Source: Sphingomonas sp. NBWT7 (GTDB lineage Bacteria; Pseudomonadota; Alphaproteobacteria; Sphingomonadales; Sphingomonadaceae). Taken from it: a stretch of 64,000 nucleotides of DNA. The stretch is taken from contig NZ_CP043640.1 in assembly GCF_014217605.1 (NCBI RefSeq), positions 1 to 64,000 of the forward strand, read 5' to 3'. The notes under the pieces are model-generated. The model searched no databases. It saw nothing but the letters and a program-made list of their open reading frames with translations, and was not told the origin of the DNA. Below, one piece after another: positions 16,580 through 25,681 of the stretch. A program made the position numbers and the translations under genes. The first letter of the stretch is position 1. The number at the start of each line of letters is the position of its first letter.

Positions 16580-18427
16580 ATGGCTATCATCCACCCCAAA
16601 CTGTCGCAGCTTCGCCTTTCCCCGCTCAATCAGCGGCACGTGAAACCTTCCGCCATCGAGAGCATGGCCGACGATATCGACGCGCACGGCCTGTTGCAGA
16701 ACCTAATCGCCTACGAAGAGGACGGCCTGTTGTGGGTGTTCGCCGGTGGACGGCGCTACCGTAGTCTCAAAGTGTTGGTGAAGCGTAAGCGGGTAAAACT
16801 TAGCGATACCTTCCCCGTCGAGTTGCGGGACAAGAGTGAGGCCATCGAGCTTTCGTTGATCGAGAACGAGCAGCGCGAGGACATGCACCCCGCCGACCGC
16901 ATCCGCTCCTATGGGGCGCTTCGCGATACCGGCATGTCCGCCGAGGATATCGCCGCCCGGTCGGGAGTCGCGGTCAGCTTCGTCTATAAGATGCTTCGCC
17001 TTTCCGCGCTGGCACCGTCTCTGATAGCCCTTATCGCCAAGGATCAGCTATCGCTCGACGCGGCGCGCGCGCTTACCCTCACCGACGATCACGATCAGCA
17101 GGTGAAGGTCTGCAAGGCTGCGAACGGTCAAGCCCACACCATCCGCCGGATGCTCACCACGGAGAAGGTCGCGACCACTCACGGCGCGTTCCTGTTCGTC
17201 GGACGGGAAGCGTTTGAGGCCAAGGGGGGGACGATCACGCCGGACCTGTTCTCGCAGGGCGACGCCGGCTACGCCGACCAGCCCGAGCTTGTGCAGGAAA
17301 TGGCAGAGGAAGTGCTGGACGGCATCGCCGCCGAATATCGCGCGATCGGTTGGCATGAGGTCCGGGCGGAACTGGACCGGCCCCACGACCTCTGCATGAA
17401 GGGCAGCATCTATCCGGCGACCCGCGAGCCGACCGAGGCCGAGGCCGAGCGGCTTGCCGCGATCGACGCCGAGATCGAAGCCATTGCCGAAGCCGAAGGC
17501 GAGGACAGCGACCGCATCGAACCGCTGACCAACGAGCGTGACGCGATCACCGAGGGGCTTCGCGGCTTCAATGCCGAACAGGTGGCGATCGGGGGCGTGG
17601 CGCTATGGGTTTCGCACGACGGCTCGCTCGGCAAGAGCTTCTATCGTGCCATGGCCGAGCCGAAGCCCAAGGCCACCAGCGACGGCCCGACCCCGCTCTA
17701 CAGCAACAGCCTGTTTGCGGACCTGTCGCGCATCAAGACGCAGATCGTGCAGGAGGCGGTCGCAGCCGACTCGGCGCTGGCGCTCGACATAATGCTGGAC
17801 AGCCTTGCGGGCCAGTTGCTTCACGGCGCGCACAGCTATCAGATGGCGCTTGAGGTTCAGGCCAAGATGGTTGCGACCGACGTTCCCGACGAGCTTATGG
17901 CGACGAGCGACGTTCGCCCGGTTGAGGAAACGATGGCGACCCGGTTCGCTTCCGTCCCCGTCAAAGGCCGGTTCGAGGCGATCCGCAGCATGGAGGCCGA
18001 CGACAAGATGGCGTTGCTCGCCGGGCTTGTCGCGATGACCGTGGACGGCACGGTGTTCGCGGGCGGCTCACCCGGCATCCGGCATCACCACTTCGAGCAG
18101 ATCGCGCGCGCGAGCGGTGTAGACATTGCCGCCCGTTGGTCCGCTCCGATCGGGCTGTTCGACAAGATGCGCCGCGCCGCAATGATCGACCTGTTGCACG
18201 AAGAATGCGGTGCCCCCAGCGCCGACAATTGCGCGAGCATCAAGAAGAAGGCGGACCTTGCCGTCAACGTGTCGGGACGGCTCCCCGGCAACTGGCTTCC
18301 CGCCCCGATGAAGATCGGCGCGTTCGACCAACCCGAGCGCAACCCGGGCGACTACGACCCCGACATGGACGGCGACGGCATCGAGGGAGTGGAGGACGAT
18401 CAGACGGCGGACGACGAAATGGTTTGA
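16580..18427 (+). CDS. Long ParB/RepB/Spo0J-domain protein
   Basis: 615 aa with AGGAG before the ATG. Residues about 5-100 form a ParB N-terminal domain, with the phosphate-binding box FAGGRRYRSL and the ENEQREDMHP motif. A helix-turn-helix follows (SAEDIAARSGVAVSFVYKML). The remaining 400 residues are an uncharacterised helical region ending in an acidic tail (DPDMDGDGIEGVEDDQ). ParB proteins load on centromere-like DNA, but long single versions without parA, as here, are common plasmid accessory genes of unclear role. No parA is adjacent. The gene ends in a strong terminator. Confidence 0.75.
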   Translation: MAIIHPKLSQLRLSPLNQRHVKPSAIESMADDIDAHGLLQNLIAYEEDGLLWVFAGGRRYRSLKVLVKRKRVKLSDTFPVELRDKSEAIELSLIENEQREDMHPADRIRSYGALRDTGMSAEDIAARSGVAVSFVYKMLRLSALAPSLIALIAKDQLSLDAARALTLTDDHDQQVKVCKAANGQAHTIRRMLTTEKVATTHGAFLFVGREAFEAKGGTITPDLFSQGDAGYADQPELVQEMAEEVLDGIAAEYRAIGWHEVRAELDRPHDLCMKGSIYPATREPTEAEAERLAAIDAEIEAIAEAEGEDSDRIEPLTNERDAITEGLRGFNAEQVAIGGVALWVSHDGSLGKSFYRAMAEPKPKATSDGPTPLYSNSLFADLSRIKTQIVQEAVAADSALALDIMLDSLAGQLLHGAHSYQMALEVQAKMVATDVPDELMATSDVRPVEETMATRFASVPVKGRFEAIRSMEADDKMALLAGLVAMTVDGTVFAGGSPGIRHHHFEQIARASGVDIAARWSAPIGLFDKMRRAAMIDLLHEECGAPSADNCASIKKKADLAVNVSGRLPGNWLPAPMKIGAFDQPERNPGDYDPDMDGDGIEGVEDDQTADDEMV

Positions 18428-18434
18428 TCGAGGA

Positions 18435-18468
18435 CAAGGGGTCCGGCTTCGGTCGGACCCCCCTTTTA
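18435..18468 (+). terminator. Rho-independent terminator after the ParB-domain gene
   Basis: GGGGTCCG (18438-18445) pairs with CGGACCCC (18454-18461) across an 8-nt loop, followed by CCCTTTT. It sits 10 bp after the stop codon. Confidence 0.8.
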
Positions 18469-18522
18469 CATCAGCGTTGCCCCCCGGAGCGGGCCGTAGC
18501 GCCCGCTGCCCCCTAGCGGGAC

Positions 18523-18560
18523 CGCGAGCGCCGCCCGATCGGGATCGGGCGGCGCTCGCG
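18523..18560. repeat. Perfect 18-bp inverted repeat with 2-nt spacer
   Basis: CGCGAGCGCCGCCCGATC at 18523-18540 is followed by GG and its exact complement at 18543-18560. It lies between two converging genes. There is no T-run on either side, so it may be a bidirectional transcription block or a protein-binding site. Confidence 0.7.
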
Positions 18561-18650
18561 ATATTTGGAAATTGAAAAGTAAGGGTTTCGCGTCTATATC
18601 GGTTGACGGAGGCTTTGTGCGCGGCAACGCGAGCATTGCCTTCTTTCGTT

Positions 18651-19508
18651 TCAGGCCAATGGCCTCGGCCTCAGATCGTCGATCAGCTTCAAGCCGTAAA
18701 TCCGATCGCCCCCTTCCGTGTCGCGCGTGAATTGCAGCCGGTGGACTAGGTCTGCCAGAGGGCGCAGTTCTTCGCGCGCGGGCGCGGTCATCCGACGCAG
18801 GCGCAATCCCCAACTGATGACATAGGCCACGATGTCGGCGGTCTGGATCAGCGTGGTGAGATCGCTGTGGACGAAGAACGGCTCGGGGATGATGAGCCGC
18901 GATCGGCTCCGCCCGTTGCGCGTGTTCACGAAATAGTTCGACACCTGACCGAGCAGAATGTGCGCGGCGCTGCGGTCCAGTTCGTCGAACACCAGATACC
19001 CCATCGGATCGCCGGGCGAACCGTTCAGGAAATAATAGAACCGCTCGAACAGGAACGCATAGTCCTTGCGCAACGCATCGCTCCGCTCGGGACGCGGGGC
19101 TTCTTGCGGGACGATCGTGGCGAACACCTTCGCCCCGTGCCGCCGCGCGAGATCGAGGCTGAAACGGCAATACTCGATCTTGGCCTGCCCCAATGCGGTC
19201 AGCCGATCGCGCGTGACCGCGGTGCCGTCGATCAGCAGTTCCCGAGCGAGCTGGGTCCGCTGCACATGCTCGAAAGGCCCGAGCTGGGCGGCGTGCTTGA
19301 ACGTCTTGCGGTCGAGCAGCTTCTGCGCCTTCGCCTCGCGGCCATAAGCCTCGAACAACCGCATCCCGAAGATATGCTGTTGGGCGTCGGACAGGTCGCG
19401 GATCAAGGGCCAGACCTTGCGGTCCTCCACCGCGATCCCCGCTAGAACCTCATAGGGCGAATGACGTTGATCCTGGCCGGACTCGTCGATGAACAGGGTC
19501 CAGCTCAT
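18651..19508 (-). CDS. DUF3800-family protein
   Basis: 285 aa from ATG 19508 (MSWTLFIDESGQD). The FIDESG opening with the acidic pair, followed later by the LVFDELDRS and IQTADIVAYVISWGLR motifs, is characteristic of DUF3800, a family with an RNase H-like fold and unproven activity often seen on mobile elements. The frame is open to 19568 but the extension is not family-like. It is followed at the 5' side by an HNH gene on the same strand. Confidence 0.75.
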   Translation of the reverse strand: MSWTLFIDESGQDQRHSPYEVLAGIAVEDRKVWPLIRDLSDAQQHIFGMRLFEAYGREAKAQKLLDRKTFKHAAQLGPFEHVQRTQLARELLIDGTAVTRDRLTALGQAKIEYCRFSLDLARRHGAKVFATIVPQEAPRPERSDALRKDYAFLFERFYYFLNGSPGDPMGYLVFDELDRSAAHILLGQVSNYFVNTRNGRSRSRLIIPEPFFVHSDLTTLIQTADIVAYVISWGLRLRRMTAPAREELRPLADLVHRLQFTRDTEGGDRIYGLKLIDDLRPRPLA

Positions 19509-19594
19509 AATGGGTTCGTTGCTGCCTTTTGCTGCTTTTGCCCCGAACCTTCTTCCATCGCTCGGCACGTTGCAATCGATACGCTGCCCTATCG

Positions 19595-20158
19595 CTAGGC
19601 AAGAAGGTCGGGCGCGGCCCTGTCGGGCACGGCTCTATCTCCCGCCTGCCGGGCGTCCGACCGTGCCGCCTGCGGCGTCTCGGCCCATGCGGGTGGCGAT
19701 CCTCGCGTGATCGGCCGGCCCACGGTGACGACCGGCATCCGCTCGATTGCCACCAAGAAATCACCCAGCGCGCGTCGGCGATAGGCGTTGAGCCATCGCC
19801 GGCGCCGGTGTTCCGCCGCGTCATGGATCATGTGGCACCGTTGGCACAGCGCGGCGAGGTTGCGGGCCGCGTTGTCGGTCGGATCATGGTTCAGGTGCGC
19901 GCACGCGATAAAGACCCGCGTGACGCGGACGATCGCCGCCACACCCGCGCCAGGCGCTCGCGCACGCCGTCCGCGTCCGTCGCGCCACTGGCGGCGATCA
20001 GCGTCCCACCAGCGGCCATCGCCCAGGTGGAACACCCGCCGACCATGCGGACGCTGGCAATGCTCGCAGCGACCCTTGGCGCGGCCGAAGCGGATCAGCT
20101 TCGACAGTTCAGGCCAGTCGATCGGATAGAGCCAGCGATGTTCGGCCATGATCGGCAT
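19595..20158 (-). CDS. HNH endonuclease-like protein
   Basis: 187 aa from ATG 20158; ATG 20149 is also possible. A zinc-binding CEHCQRPH motif near residue 35 is followed by HLNHDPTDNAARNLAALCQRCHMIHD, the HNH core with the second CxxC-like half. Such small HNH proteins act as nicking or double-strand nucleases. Target and purpose here are unknown. It lies 86 bp upstream of the DUF3800 gene on the same strand. The N-terminal extension of the open frame above 20158 overlaps non-coding repeat B and was ignored. Confidence 0.7.
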   Translation of the reverse strand: MPIMAEHRWLYPIDWPELSKLIRFGRAKGRCEHCQRPHGRRVFHLGDGRWWDADRRQWRDGRGRRARAPGAGVAAIVRVTRVFIACAHLNHDPTDNAARNLAALCQRCHMIHDAAEHRRRRWLNAYRRRALGDFLVAIERMPVVTVGRPITRGSPPAWAETPQAARSDARQAGDRAVPDRAAPDLLA

Positions 20159-20312
20159 GACGATTCTATGAGTCAGTCCAGTCGAGAACGAAAGCAGAAA
20201 ATCAGCCGGCAATCCGCCACCCCGATAACGGGGGCACGCTTGCACGCGAAAATGCCGTGCGGAGATCCGCACGGTGTTTTTTGCCGCCGATCGCCGCCAC
20301 GATCGGCGCGGA

Positions 20313-20487
20313 GGGGAACGCCAAGGGCGCCGCCCTTTCGTTCCCGAACGACAATCGACCGCCCGTGTAATCCGCCAAGCACGGCACCCGTCGCTCCGCA
20401 CCGGCCGTGCTAGGACGGCTCGCCCGCGCCAGCGGTAGATTCTCGCCCCCCCCTCCCCATCCCGTTCCTCGCCGGAACGGCAGGGCC
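20313..20487 (+). repeat. Diverged non-coding element, copy B
   Basis: Second copy of the element at 16115-16293, in the same orientation, ending 44 bp before the DUF3768 start. The CCAAGGGCGCCGCCCTTTCG block can fold into a GC hairpin. The conserved distance to a downstream start codon in both copies points to a leader function. Confidence 0.65.
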
Positions 20488-20530
20488 GCAGGCCGTGGCC
20501 TTACGGCCCATGCCAGAAGGAGGATCAGTC

Positions 20531-20917
20531 ATGCGCAATCCCGAACACCTCGACACCATCCGCCGCCTCAACGACGCCGCCCGCACCAAGCCGGGCACGG
20601 CATCGATCGCCAACGTGACGATGGGCTTTCAGTCCCTCCCCGACGCGGACCGTTTCGCCGCGCTCGCGCAAATTGTAAGCTTCACGCAATTTGACGGCAA
20701 CAATGACCCCTATGGCGAGCATGACTTCGGCGCGATCTACCGCCTAGCGACTGGGGAATGGACGCAGCAGCGGCCGAGTGACGAGAAGACCATTGCAGCG
20801 ACCGTGTTCTGGAAACTGGATTACTACGATAACAGCCTCACCTTCGGCAGTGACGCGCCGTGGGATGAGCGGCGGACCAAGCGCGTGCTGACGATCATGC
20901 TCGCAAGTGAATATTGA
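20531..20917 (+). CDS. DUF3768-family protein
   Basis: 128 aa from ATG 20531, preceded by an excellent AAGGAGG. The hallmarks DNDPYGEHDFG-like (FDGNNDPYGEHDFGAIY), WKLDYYDNSLTFGS and the end RVLTIMLASEY match DUF3768, a small soluble family frequent on alphaproteobacterial plasmids. The function is unknown. It is preceded by element B and followed by a hairpin at 20932. Confidence 0.75.
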   Translation: MRNPEHLDTIRRLNDAARTKPGTASIANVTMGFQSLPDADRFAALAQIVSFTQFDGNNDPYGEHDFGAIYRLATGEWTQQRPSDEKTIAATVFWKLDYYDNSLTFGSDAPWDERRTKRVLTIMLASEY

Positions 20918-20931
20918 GGCTTGGAGTCCGA

Positions 20932-20961
20932 GCGATCCGCGCTCGTCGTAGCGCGGATCGC
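20932..20961 (+). terminator. Hairpin after the DUF3768 gene
   Basis: GCGATCCGCGCT and AGCGCGGATCGC form a perfect 12-bp stem with a 6-nt loop, 15 bp past the stop. There is no T-run, so termination is likely but not certain. Confidence 0.5.
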
Positions 20962-21046
20962 GATGTGTCGCGACCGCCAAGCCCAAGTGATTTGTTGAGG
21001 AATCGCCCTAGAAAGCGTAGGGTTAATGGGGAAAGGAGATGACTTG

Positions 21047-21304
21047 ATGGCTCACATCGATCTTGAGGCGCTTCGCGGTCGCATTCGCTCGATGTCCTTC
21101 GAGCGCGGCACCCCGGAGCAGATTGCCCTTTGGCGCGACGACGTTTCGGAGTCACGGGCCAACCTCGTCATTGAGGACATGACGCCGACCGAGGCCGAGG
21201 ATGCGATGTTCGCGCTGATGCTTGACGAGGGCGTGCCTCCCGCGCTGATGCCGTCGATCATTCTCGACCTCTACAAACCGGGAACCAGCCAGATCGCCGC
21301 CTGA
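21047..21304 (+). CDS. VbhA-like antitoxin of a Fic module
   Basis: 85 aa from ATG 21047, preceded by GGAG. It is a small helical protein directly upstream of a Fic-type gene, 2 bp apart, as in VbhA/VbhT modules. The expected inhibitory helix [S/T]xxxE[G/N] appears only as a diverged version in SRANLVIEDMTPTEAED, so inhibition of a Fic active site may be lost or altered. This fits the broken toxin next door. Confidence 0.55.
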   Translation: MAHIDLEALRGRIRSMSFERGTPEQIALWRDDVSESRANLVIEDMTPTEAEDAMFALMLDEGVPPALMPSIILDLYKPGTSQIAA

Positions 21305-21306
21305 CC

Positions 21307-21723
21307 TTGGCGAACGATCCTTATACCTATCCCGGCACCGACACGCTTCGGAACCGGCTTGGGATCACCGATGATAAGACGCTCACAGAGGCCGAGCGGC
21401 GACTTACTCAGGCGCGCGGCGCGGAAGCCGCGCGCCTGACCTTTCCGGCAACGGCCGACGGCTACCGTGCCCTGCATAAGCATCTCTTCCAAGACCTCTA
21501 CGAATGGGCTGGCCAGGACCGCACCGTCGACACCGCCAAGGGCGGTGCGCGTTTCGCGCACGTGCCCTACATCGCGCGGGAACTCGACAAGCTGTTCGCC
21601 GACGTAGGGGCGAAGAACGGCCTTCGCGGGCTGAAGTTGATGCCCCTGATCGTGCGTCTACTGCTCGACCACGCCACCGGCGCCCCCTGCGCGGCACGGG
21701 AGGAGAAGAGCGATGATCTGTGA
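21307..21723 (+). pseudogene. Fic-domain toxin, truncated before the active site
   Basis: The TTG start 21307 follows the antitoxin stop by 2 bp. Residues 1-105 (PYTYPGTDTLRNRLGI, LHKHLFQDLYEWAGQDRTVD, IARELDKLF) are typical of the N-terminal half of Fic AMP-transferases of the VbhT/DOC type. The catalytic HPFxxGNGR motif that should follow is absent. After about 21640 the frame runs into unrelated sequence (LLLDHATGAPCAAREEKSDDL). The protein therefore cannot AMPylate targets. The cause looks like a deletion or recombination joining it to another gene's tail. Confidence 0.75.
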
Positions 21724-21906
21724 GAAGATCGGTCCCCAGCATCTTGAGCGCAAGGCGATCCTGTATGCCTATGGTAAAACCCACGTTGTAGCTGGATATG
21801 ATGGCGCCGCCCTGCGGACGAGGAGTCGTCGCAAGGCCCGGGATGAGTGGTTGGCGCTGATTCCCGGCTCGCATGAAGGTTATATCAGCTGGGAGCGCTC
21901 GGAGGA
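21713..21906 (+). pseudogene. Serine recombinase relic with internal deletion
   Basis: The first 17 residues (ICEKIGPQHLERKAILY) match the start of large serine recombinases. The sequence then jumps directly to an internal part of the recombinase domain ([36 protein letters not shown]). The catalytic core between them is missing, an in-frame deletion of well over 100 codons. The 3' end is cut by the IS3 remnant at about 21907. Confidence 0.6.
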
Positions 21907-22731
21907 TAGAAGATCTCGCCGTTGAGCAGCTCGTCGCGCAGCGACCCGTTGAAGCTCTCATTGTAGCCATTCTCCCAAGGTGATCCCGGCGCGATGTAGA
22001 GCGTCTTCACGCCGATCTTGCCGAGCCACTTCTGGACGGCCGTAGCGATAAATTCAGGACCATTAGCGGACCTGATGTGTGCCGGAGGCCCGCGCATGAC
22101 GAACAACTCGGCCAACGCGGCCAGCACGTCCTCGTGACGTAGCTTCCTGGCGACGATGAGCGCCAGGCATTCCCGGCTGGCCCCATCGATAATGGTCAGG
22201 ATCCGGAACTTGCGCCCGTCGTGAGTGCGGCCCTGAACGAAGTCATAGGCCCACACATGGCCCGGATATTCCGGCCGGAGCCTGATACAGGAGCCATCGT
22301 TGAGCCACAGCCGCCCGCGCTTCGGCTGCCGCTGCGGCACCTTGAGCCCCTCGCGTCGCCAGATCCGCTCGACCCGCTTGCGGTTCACTGTCCACCCCGC
22401 GTCGCGCAGCAGGGCGGTGACACGTCGATAGCCATAGCGACCATATTGCTTGGCCAAAGCGATGATGTCCTCGGTCAGCGCCTGCTTGTCGTCCGCCCCG
22501 CGCGCTACCTTGCGATGGGTCGACCGATGCTGTCCGAGCACCTGGCAAATCCGTCGTTCGGACACCGGTAGCTCTCGCCACAGCTGGTCGATACAGCGCC
22601 GTCGCCGCGCGGGGCTCAGAAGTTTCCCCGGGCGGCCTCCTGGAGAATGAGCTTATCCAGCGTCAGGTTGGATATCGCCCGGCCAAGCCGCAGATTCTCC
22701 TTCTCCAGATCCTTCATACGGCGCGCCTGAG
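21907..22731 (-). mobile_element. IS3-family remnant, both ends lost
   Basis: Carries most of orfB ([19 protein letters not shown] through NGEIFY) and the end of orfA ([20 protein letters not shown]). It is closely similar to the complete element at 40677-41951 but diverged at many positions. Both terminal repeats are missing. The DDE residues are partly changed: the complete copy has IRSDNGSEF where this one reads IRSANGPEF, so the second Asp is lost. The remnant separates the recombinase relic from the benD fragment. Confidence 0.8.
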
Positions 22732-22732
22732 A

Positions 22733-23183
22733 GGCCGAGATCCAGCGCTCCTTATGGCCGACAATGTGGTGCTGCCATGCCGTGCTGCCGCTGATGCTCG
22801 AAGCGAACAGCGGCGCGATCGTAAACATCGGCCCGGTCGCAACGCGCGGCATCAACCGGGTCCCCTATGCCGCGGCCAAAGGCGGAGTGTCGGCGCTTAC
22901 CCAGGCGCTGTCGTTCGACCTCGACGACCGGCCGATCCGGGTCAATTGCGTCGCTCCCGGCGGAGTCAATGTCGAGCGGGTCACGCCGCGCAATCCCAAG
23001 CCGCCGACCGAGGCCGACATCAAGGGTTTCGGCGAAGTCGGCGAGCAGACGTTGCGCGACACCTTGATGAAGCGCTTCGCGGCGCCGGAAGAATTGGCCG
23101 CCGCGATCTGCTTTTTCGCCTCGCCCGAGGCGTCCTACATCACCGGCCAGACGCTGTACGTGGCAGGCGGCGGGATAGGCTGA
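22733..23183 (+). pseudogene. benD: BenD/XylL-type cis-diol dehydrogenase, C-terminal fragment
   Basis: About 150 residues of a short-chain dehydrogenase: SLWPTMWCCHAVLPLMLE, GAIVNIGPVATRGINRVPYA with the YxxxK catalytic pair (YAAAKGG), then the APGG and SYITGQTLYVAGGG signatures. The wording is closest to the BenD/XylL family, which oxidises benzoate or toluate cis-diols to catechols. The Rossmann N-terminus was removed by the IS3 remnant. It points towards the reductase gene on the opposite strand. Confidence 0.65.
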
Positions 23184-23243
23184 TCTGAGGGGGCGTCCAA
23201 GGCGCCCACCCTCTTCCGTACGGGAGAGGGTTTCACCGCAGGC

Positions 23244-24482
23244 CTATGCCGCCCGCGCCTTGGGCTTCAAGAACTCGCGGAGCGGAATCGAGGCGTCGCC
23301 GAGCTGACCCGGGTCGACCTCGAGCCGACGCTCGACCATCCTCTTGCCGACGCCCATGTCGACCGCGCGATTTGCGGTCAGCACGCCGGCGACGACGTTG
23401 CCGTCGAGGAAGAAAGCGGTGAACTGGCTGCTGTCGAGCTCGCCGCGCATCACCACCGGCAGGCTGTCGTCGATCCGGCCGGAGACCTGGATGTTGATGT
23501 CATATTGGTCGGACCAGAACCAGCAGGGCTTCAGATAATCGACCTCGCGGCCGATCATCGCCTGCGCCGCGGCCATGCCCTGATCGGCGGCATTCTGATA
23601 GGTTTCGAGCCGCACCCGGCCGCCGAAGAAATTGGGCTGGTCGGCGACGTCGCCCGCCGCGAACACCGCCTCATGGCTGGTGCGCCCCTGGCGATCGACG
23701 ACGATGCCGTTGCCGATCGCTAGCCCGGCGTTGGCGGCAAGCTCGGTCGAGGGCACGATGCCGATCCCGACCACCACCGCGTCGCAATCGATGCGCGTGC
23801 CATCGTCGAGCTCGACGGTGCGGACCAGGCCGCCGTCAAGATACAGCCTGGTCACGCCGATGCCGTAACGCGCCTTCACCCCGCGCTTGTCGTGCTCGCG
23901 GCCGAGCCAGGCGCCAAAATGCGCACCGAGCGTGCGGATCATCGGCACCGGCGCCGGCTCGATCGCGGTGACCTCACAGCCGCTCTTGCGCGCGCTCGCG
24001 GCGACCTCAGCGCCGATCACGCCCATGCCGATGACGACGATACGCGCACCCGGCTTGAGATCTGCCGCGAGCCGGTCGGCGTCATCCTTGGTCCGCAAAT
24101 GATGGACATTGGCGGCGGTCGCACCATCGAGCGGCAACAAGCGCGCCTTGCCGCCGGTCGCGAGCAGGATGCGATCGGCCGGGATTTCCTTGCCGGAGGC
24201 CAGCCGAACCCCTCGGCCGGAAAGCTCCAGTGCTTCGGCGCGCACGCCGAGCTCCAGCTCTATCTTATTGTCTTCATACCATTGCTGGTCGTGGAGGAAG
24301 AAATTCTCGGGAAGCTGGTCCCTGTCCCACAGGCATTCCTTGGAGAGCGGCGGCCGCTCATAGGGCAGCCACCGCTCCTCCCCGATCAGGACGATCCGTC
24401 CTTCATAGCCGTTGAGCCGGAGCGCTTCGGCGGCGCGTCCCCCTGCAAGGTTGGCGCCGACAATCACAACCGAAGCGATCAT
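23244..24482 (-). CDS. Ferredoxin reductase of an aromatic dioxygenase (BphA4-like)
   Basis: 412 aa, apparently complete. FAD-binding motif VIVGANLAGGRAAEALR at the N-terminus, NADH-binding VVIGMGVIGAEVA near residue 145 and the second FAD motif VFAAGDVAD near 270 define the BphA4/oxygenase-coupled NADH-ferredoxin reductase family. It passes electrons from NADH to a Rieske ferredoxin for ring hydroxylation. Upstream on the same strand is a XylT-like ferredoxin, now separated by an IS1595-family insertion. The matching oxygenase subunits in this window are broken, so it is probably an orphan. Confidence 0.85.
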   Translation of the reverse strand: MIASVVIVGANLAGGRAAEALRLNGYEGRIVLIGEERWLPYERPPLSKECLWDRDQLPENFFLHDQQWYEDNKIELELGVRAEALELSGRGVRLASGKEIPADRILLATGGKARLLPLDGATAANVHHLRTKDDADRLAADLKPGARIVVIGMGVIGAEVAASARKSGCEVTAIEPAPVPMIRTLGAHFGAWLGREHDKRGVKARYGIGVTRLYLDGGLVRTVELDDGTRIDCDAVVVGIGIVPSTELAANAGLAIGNGIVVDRQGRTSHEAVFAAGDVADQPNFFGGRVRLETYQNAADQGMAAAQAMIGREVDYLKPCWFWSDQYDINIQVSGRIDDSLPVVMRGELDSSQFTAFFLDGNVVAGVLTANRAVDMGVGKRMVERRLEVDPGQLGDASIPLREFLKPKARAA

Positions 24483-24520
24483 AAATTAGCCTCCGTACCC
24501 TTCGAACCGAACTTAGACTC

Positions 24521-24546
24521 AATCCCGGTTTGATTGAACCGGGATT
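24521..24546 (-). terminator. Hairpin between ferredoxin and reductase genes
   Basis: AATCCCGGTT / AACCGGGATT form a 10-bp stem with a 6-nt loop just upstream of the reductase start. It may be an attenuator or mRNA processing site within the old catabolic operon. Confidence 0.5.
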
Positions 24547-24585
24547 GGCCTAACTTTCCTCTGCTTTTCGTGACGATCGTTATTG

Positions 24586-25681
24586 CGTGCCTATCCGGTT
24601 GACGCATACACCCACTAGGGATAGATTGTGTGCGTGAAGCGGGTAGTGGGTTATGGACGTTCTCGGCCGCACCGATCTGCCCTTCCCGCAATCGCTCCCC
24701 GAGTTTCAGCGGCTTTTTCCCGACGATGGGGCCTGCGCCGCCTACTTGGAAAGGATTCGCTGGGGTGACGGGTTCGCCTGCCCGCATTGTGGCATTGTGG
24801 GTGAGCCTTTCCGCATCGCTACGCGGCCCGGCGTCCTGACCTGTCGCGCTTGCCGCCGCCAGACGGGATTGACCGTCGGCACGGTCATGGAACGCAGCCA
24901 CACGCCCTTGAGCACATGGTTCTGGGCAGCCTATCTGGTCGCCAGCCAGACGCAGGCATGTCGGCGGTTCAGTTCCAGCAGCTTGGGCTGACACGGTACG
25001 AAACCGCCTTCGGAATCCTGCACAAGCTCCGCGCGGGCATGGTACGGCCCGAGCAGGACCGGATCGGCGGCAAGACGGACGGTCATGTCGAGGTGGACGA
25101 AAACCTATGTCGGTGGAAAGACACGCGGCGAAGGCCGGGGTGTTCATCATAAGACGCTGGTGGCTGCCGCCGTCGAAGTCCGCCACCGGGAGCCGGGTAC
25201 AGCCCAGGACAAGCGTAAGGATGGCCGCTTTGCCGGTCGGGTGCGGCTGTCTATCGCCGCCGACCGCAGCGCCGATTCGCTGTGCGGCTTCGTAGGGAGT
25301 GCCGTCATGCCGGGGTCGCTGATCGTCACCGACGATTGGAGCGGCTATGGCAACCTGCGGACACGCGGCTATGACCACCACGCAATCGCCGAATGTGGCG
25401 ACCCCGAGGTGGCCGAGGAGTTCATGCCGATCATCCACCTCGTCTTCAGCAACCTGAAGACTTGGCTCAACGGCATCCACCACGGCGTGAGCGCAAAGCA
25501 TTTGCAGGCCTACCTCAACGAGTTCACGTTCCGCTTCAACAGACGGTTCTACCCGTTCAACGCCTTCCGCTCGCTCCTCGGAATTGCGGGCGAGGTGAAA
25601 GCTCGACCTACGCCGAGCTATATTCCGGTGGCTGGGCGCACCCCACATGTAGTGGGTGTCTGCGTTAACCGGATAGGCACG
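24586..25681 (+). mobile_element. IS1595-family insertion sequence, 1096 bp, with 8-bp target duplication
   Basis: Terminal repeats start CGTGCCTATCCGGTT at 24586 and, on the complement, at 25681; 30 of 32 terminal bases match. The 8-bp target duplication CGTTATTG is intact at 24578-24585 and 25682-25689. The element holds one transposase gene, now frameshifted. It is inserted between the reductase and ferredoxin genes of a catabolic operon. Confidence 0.9.
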
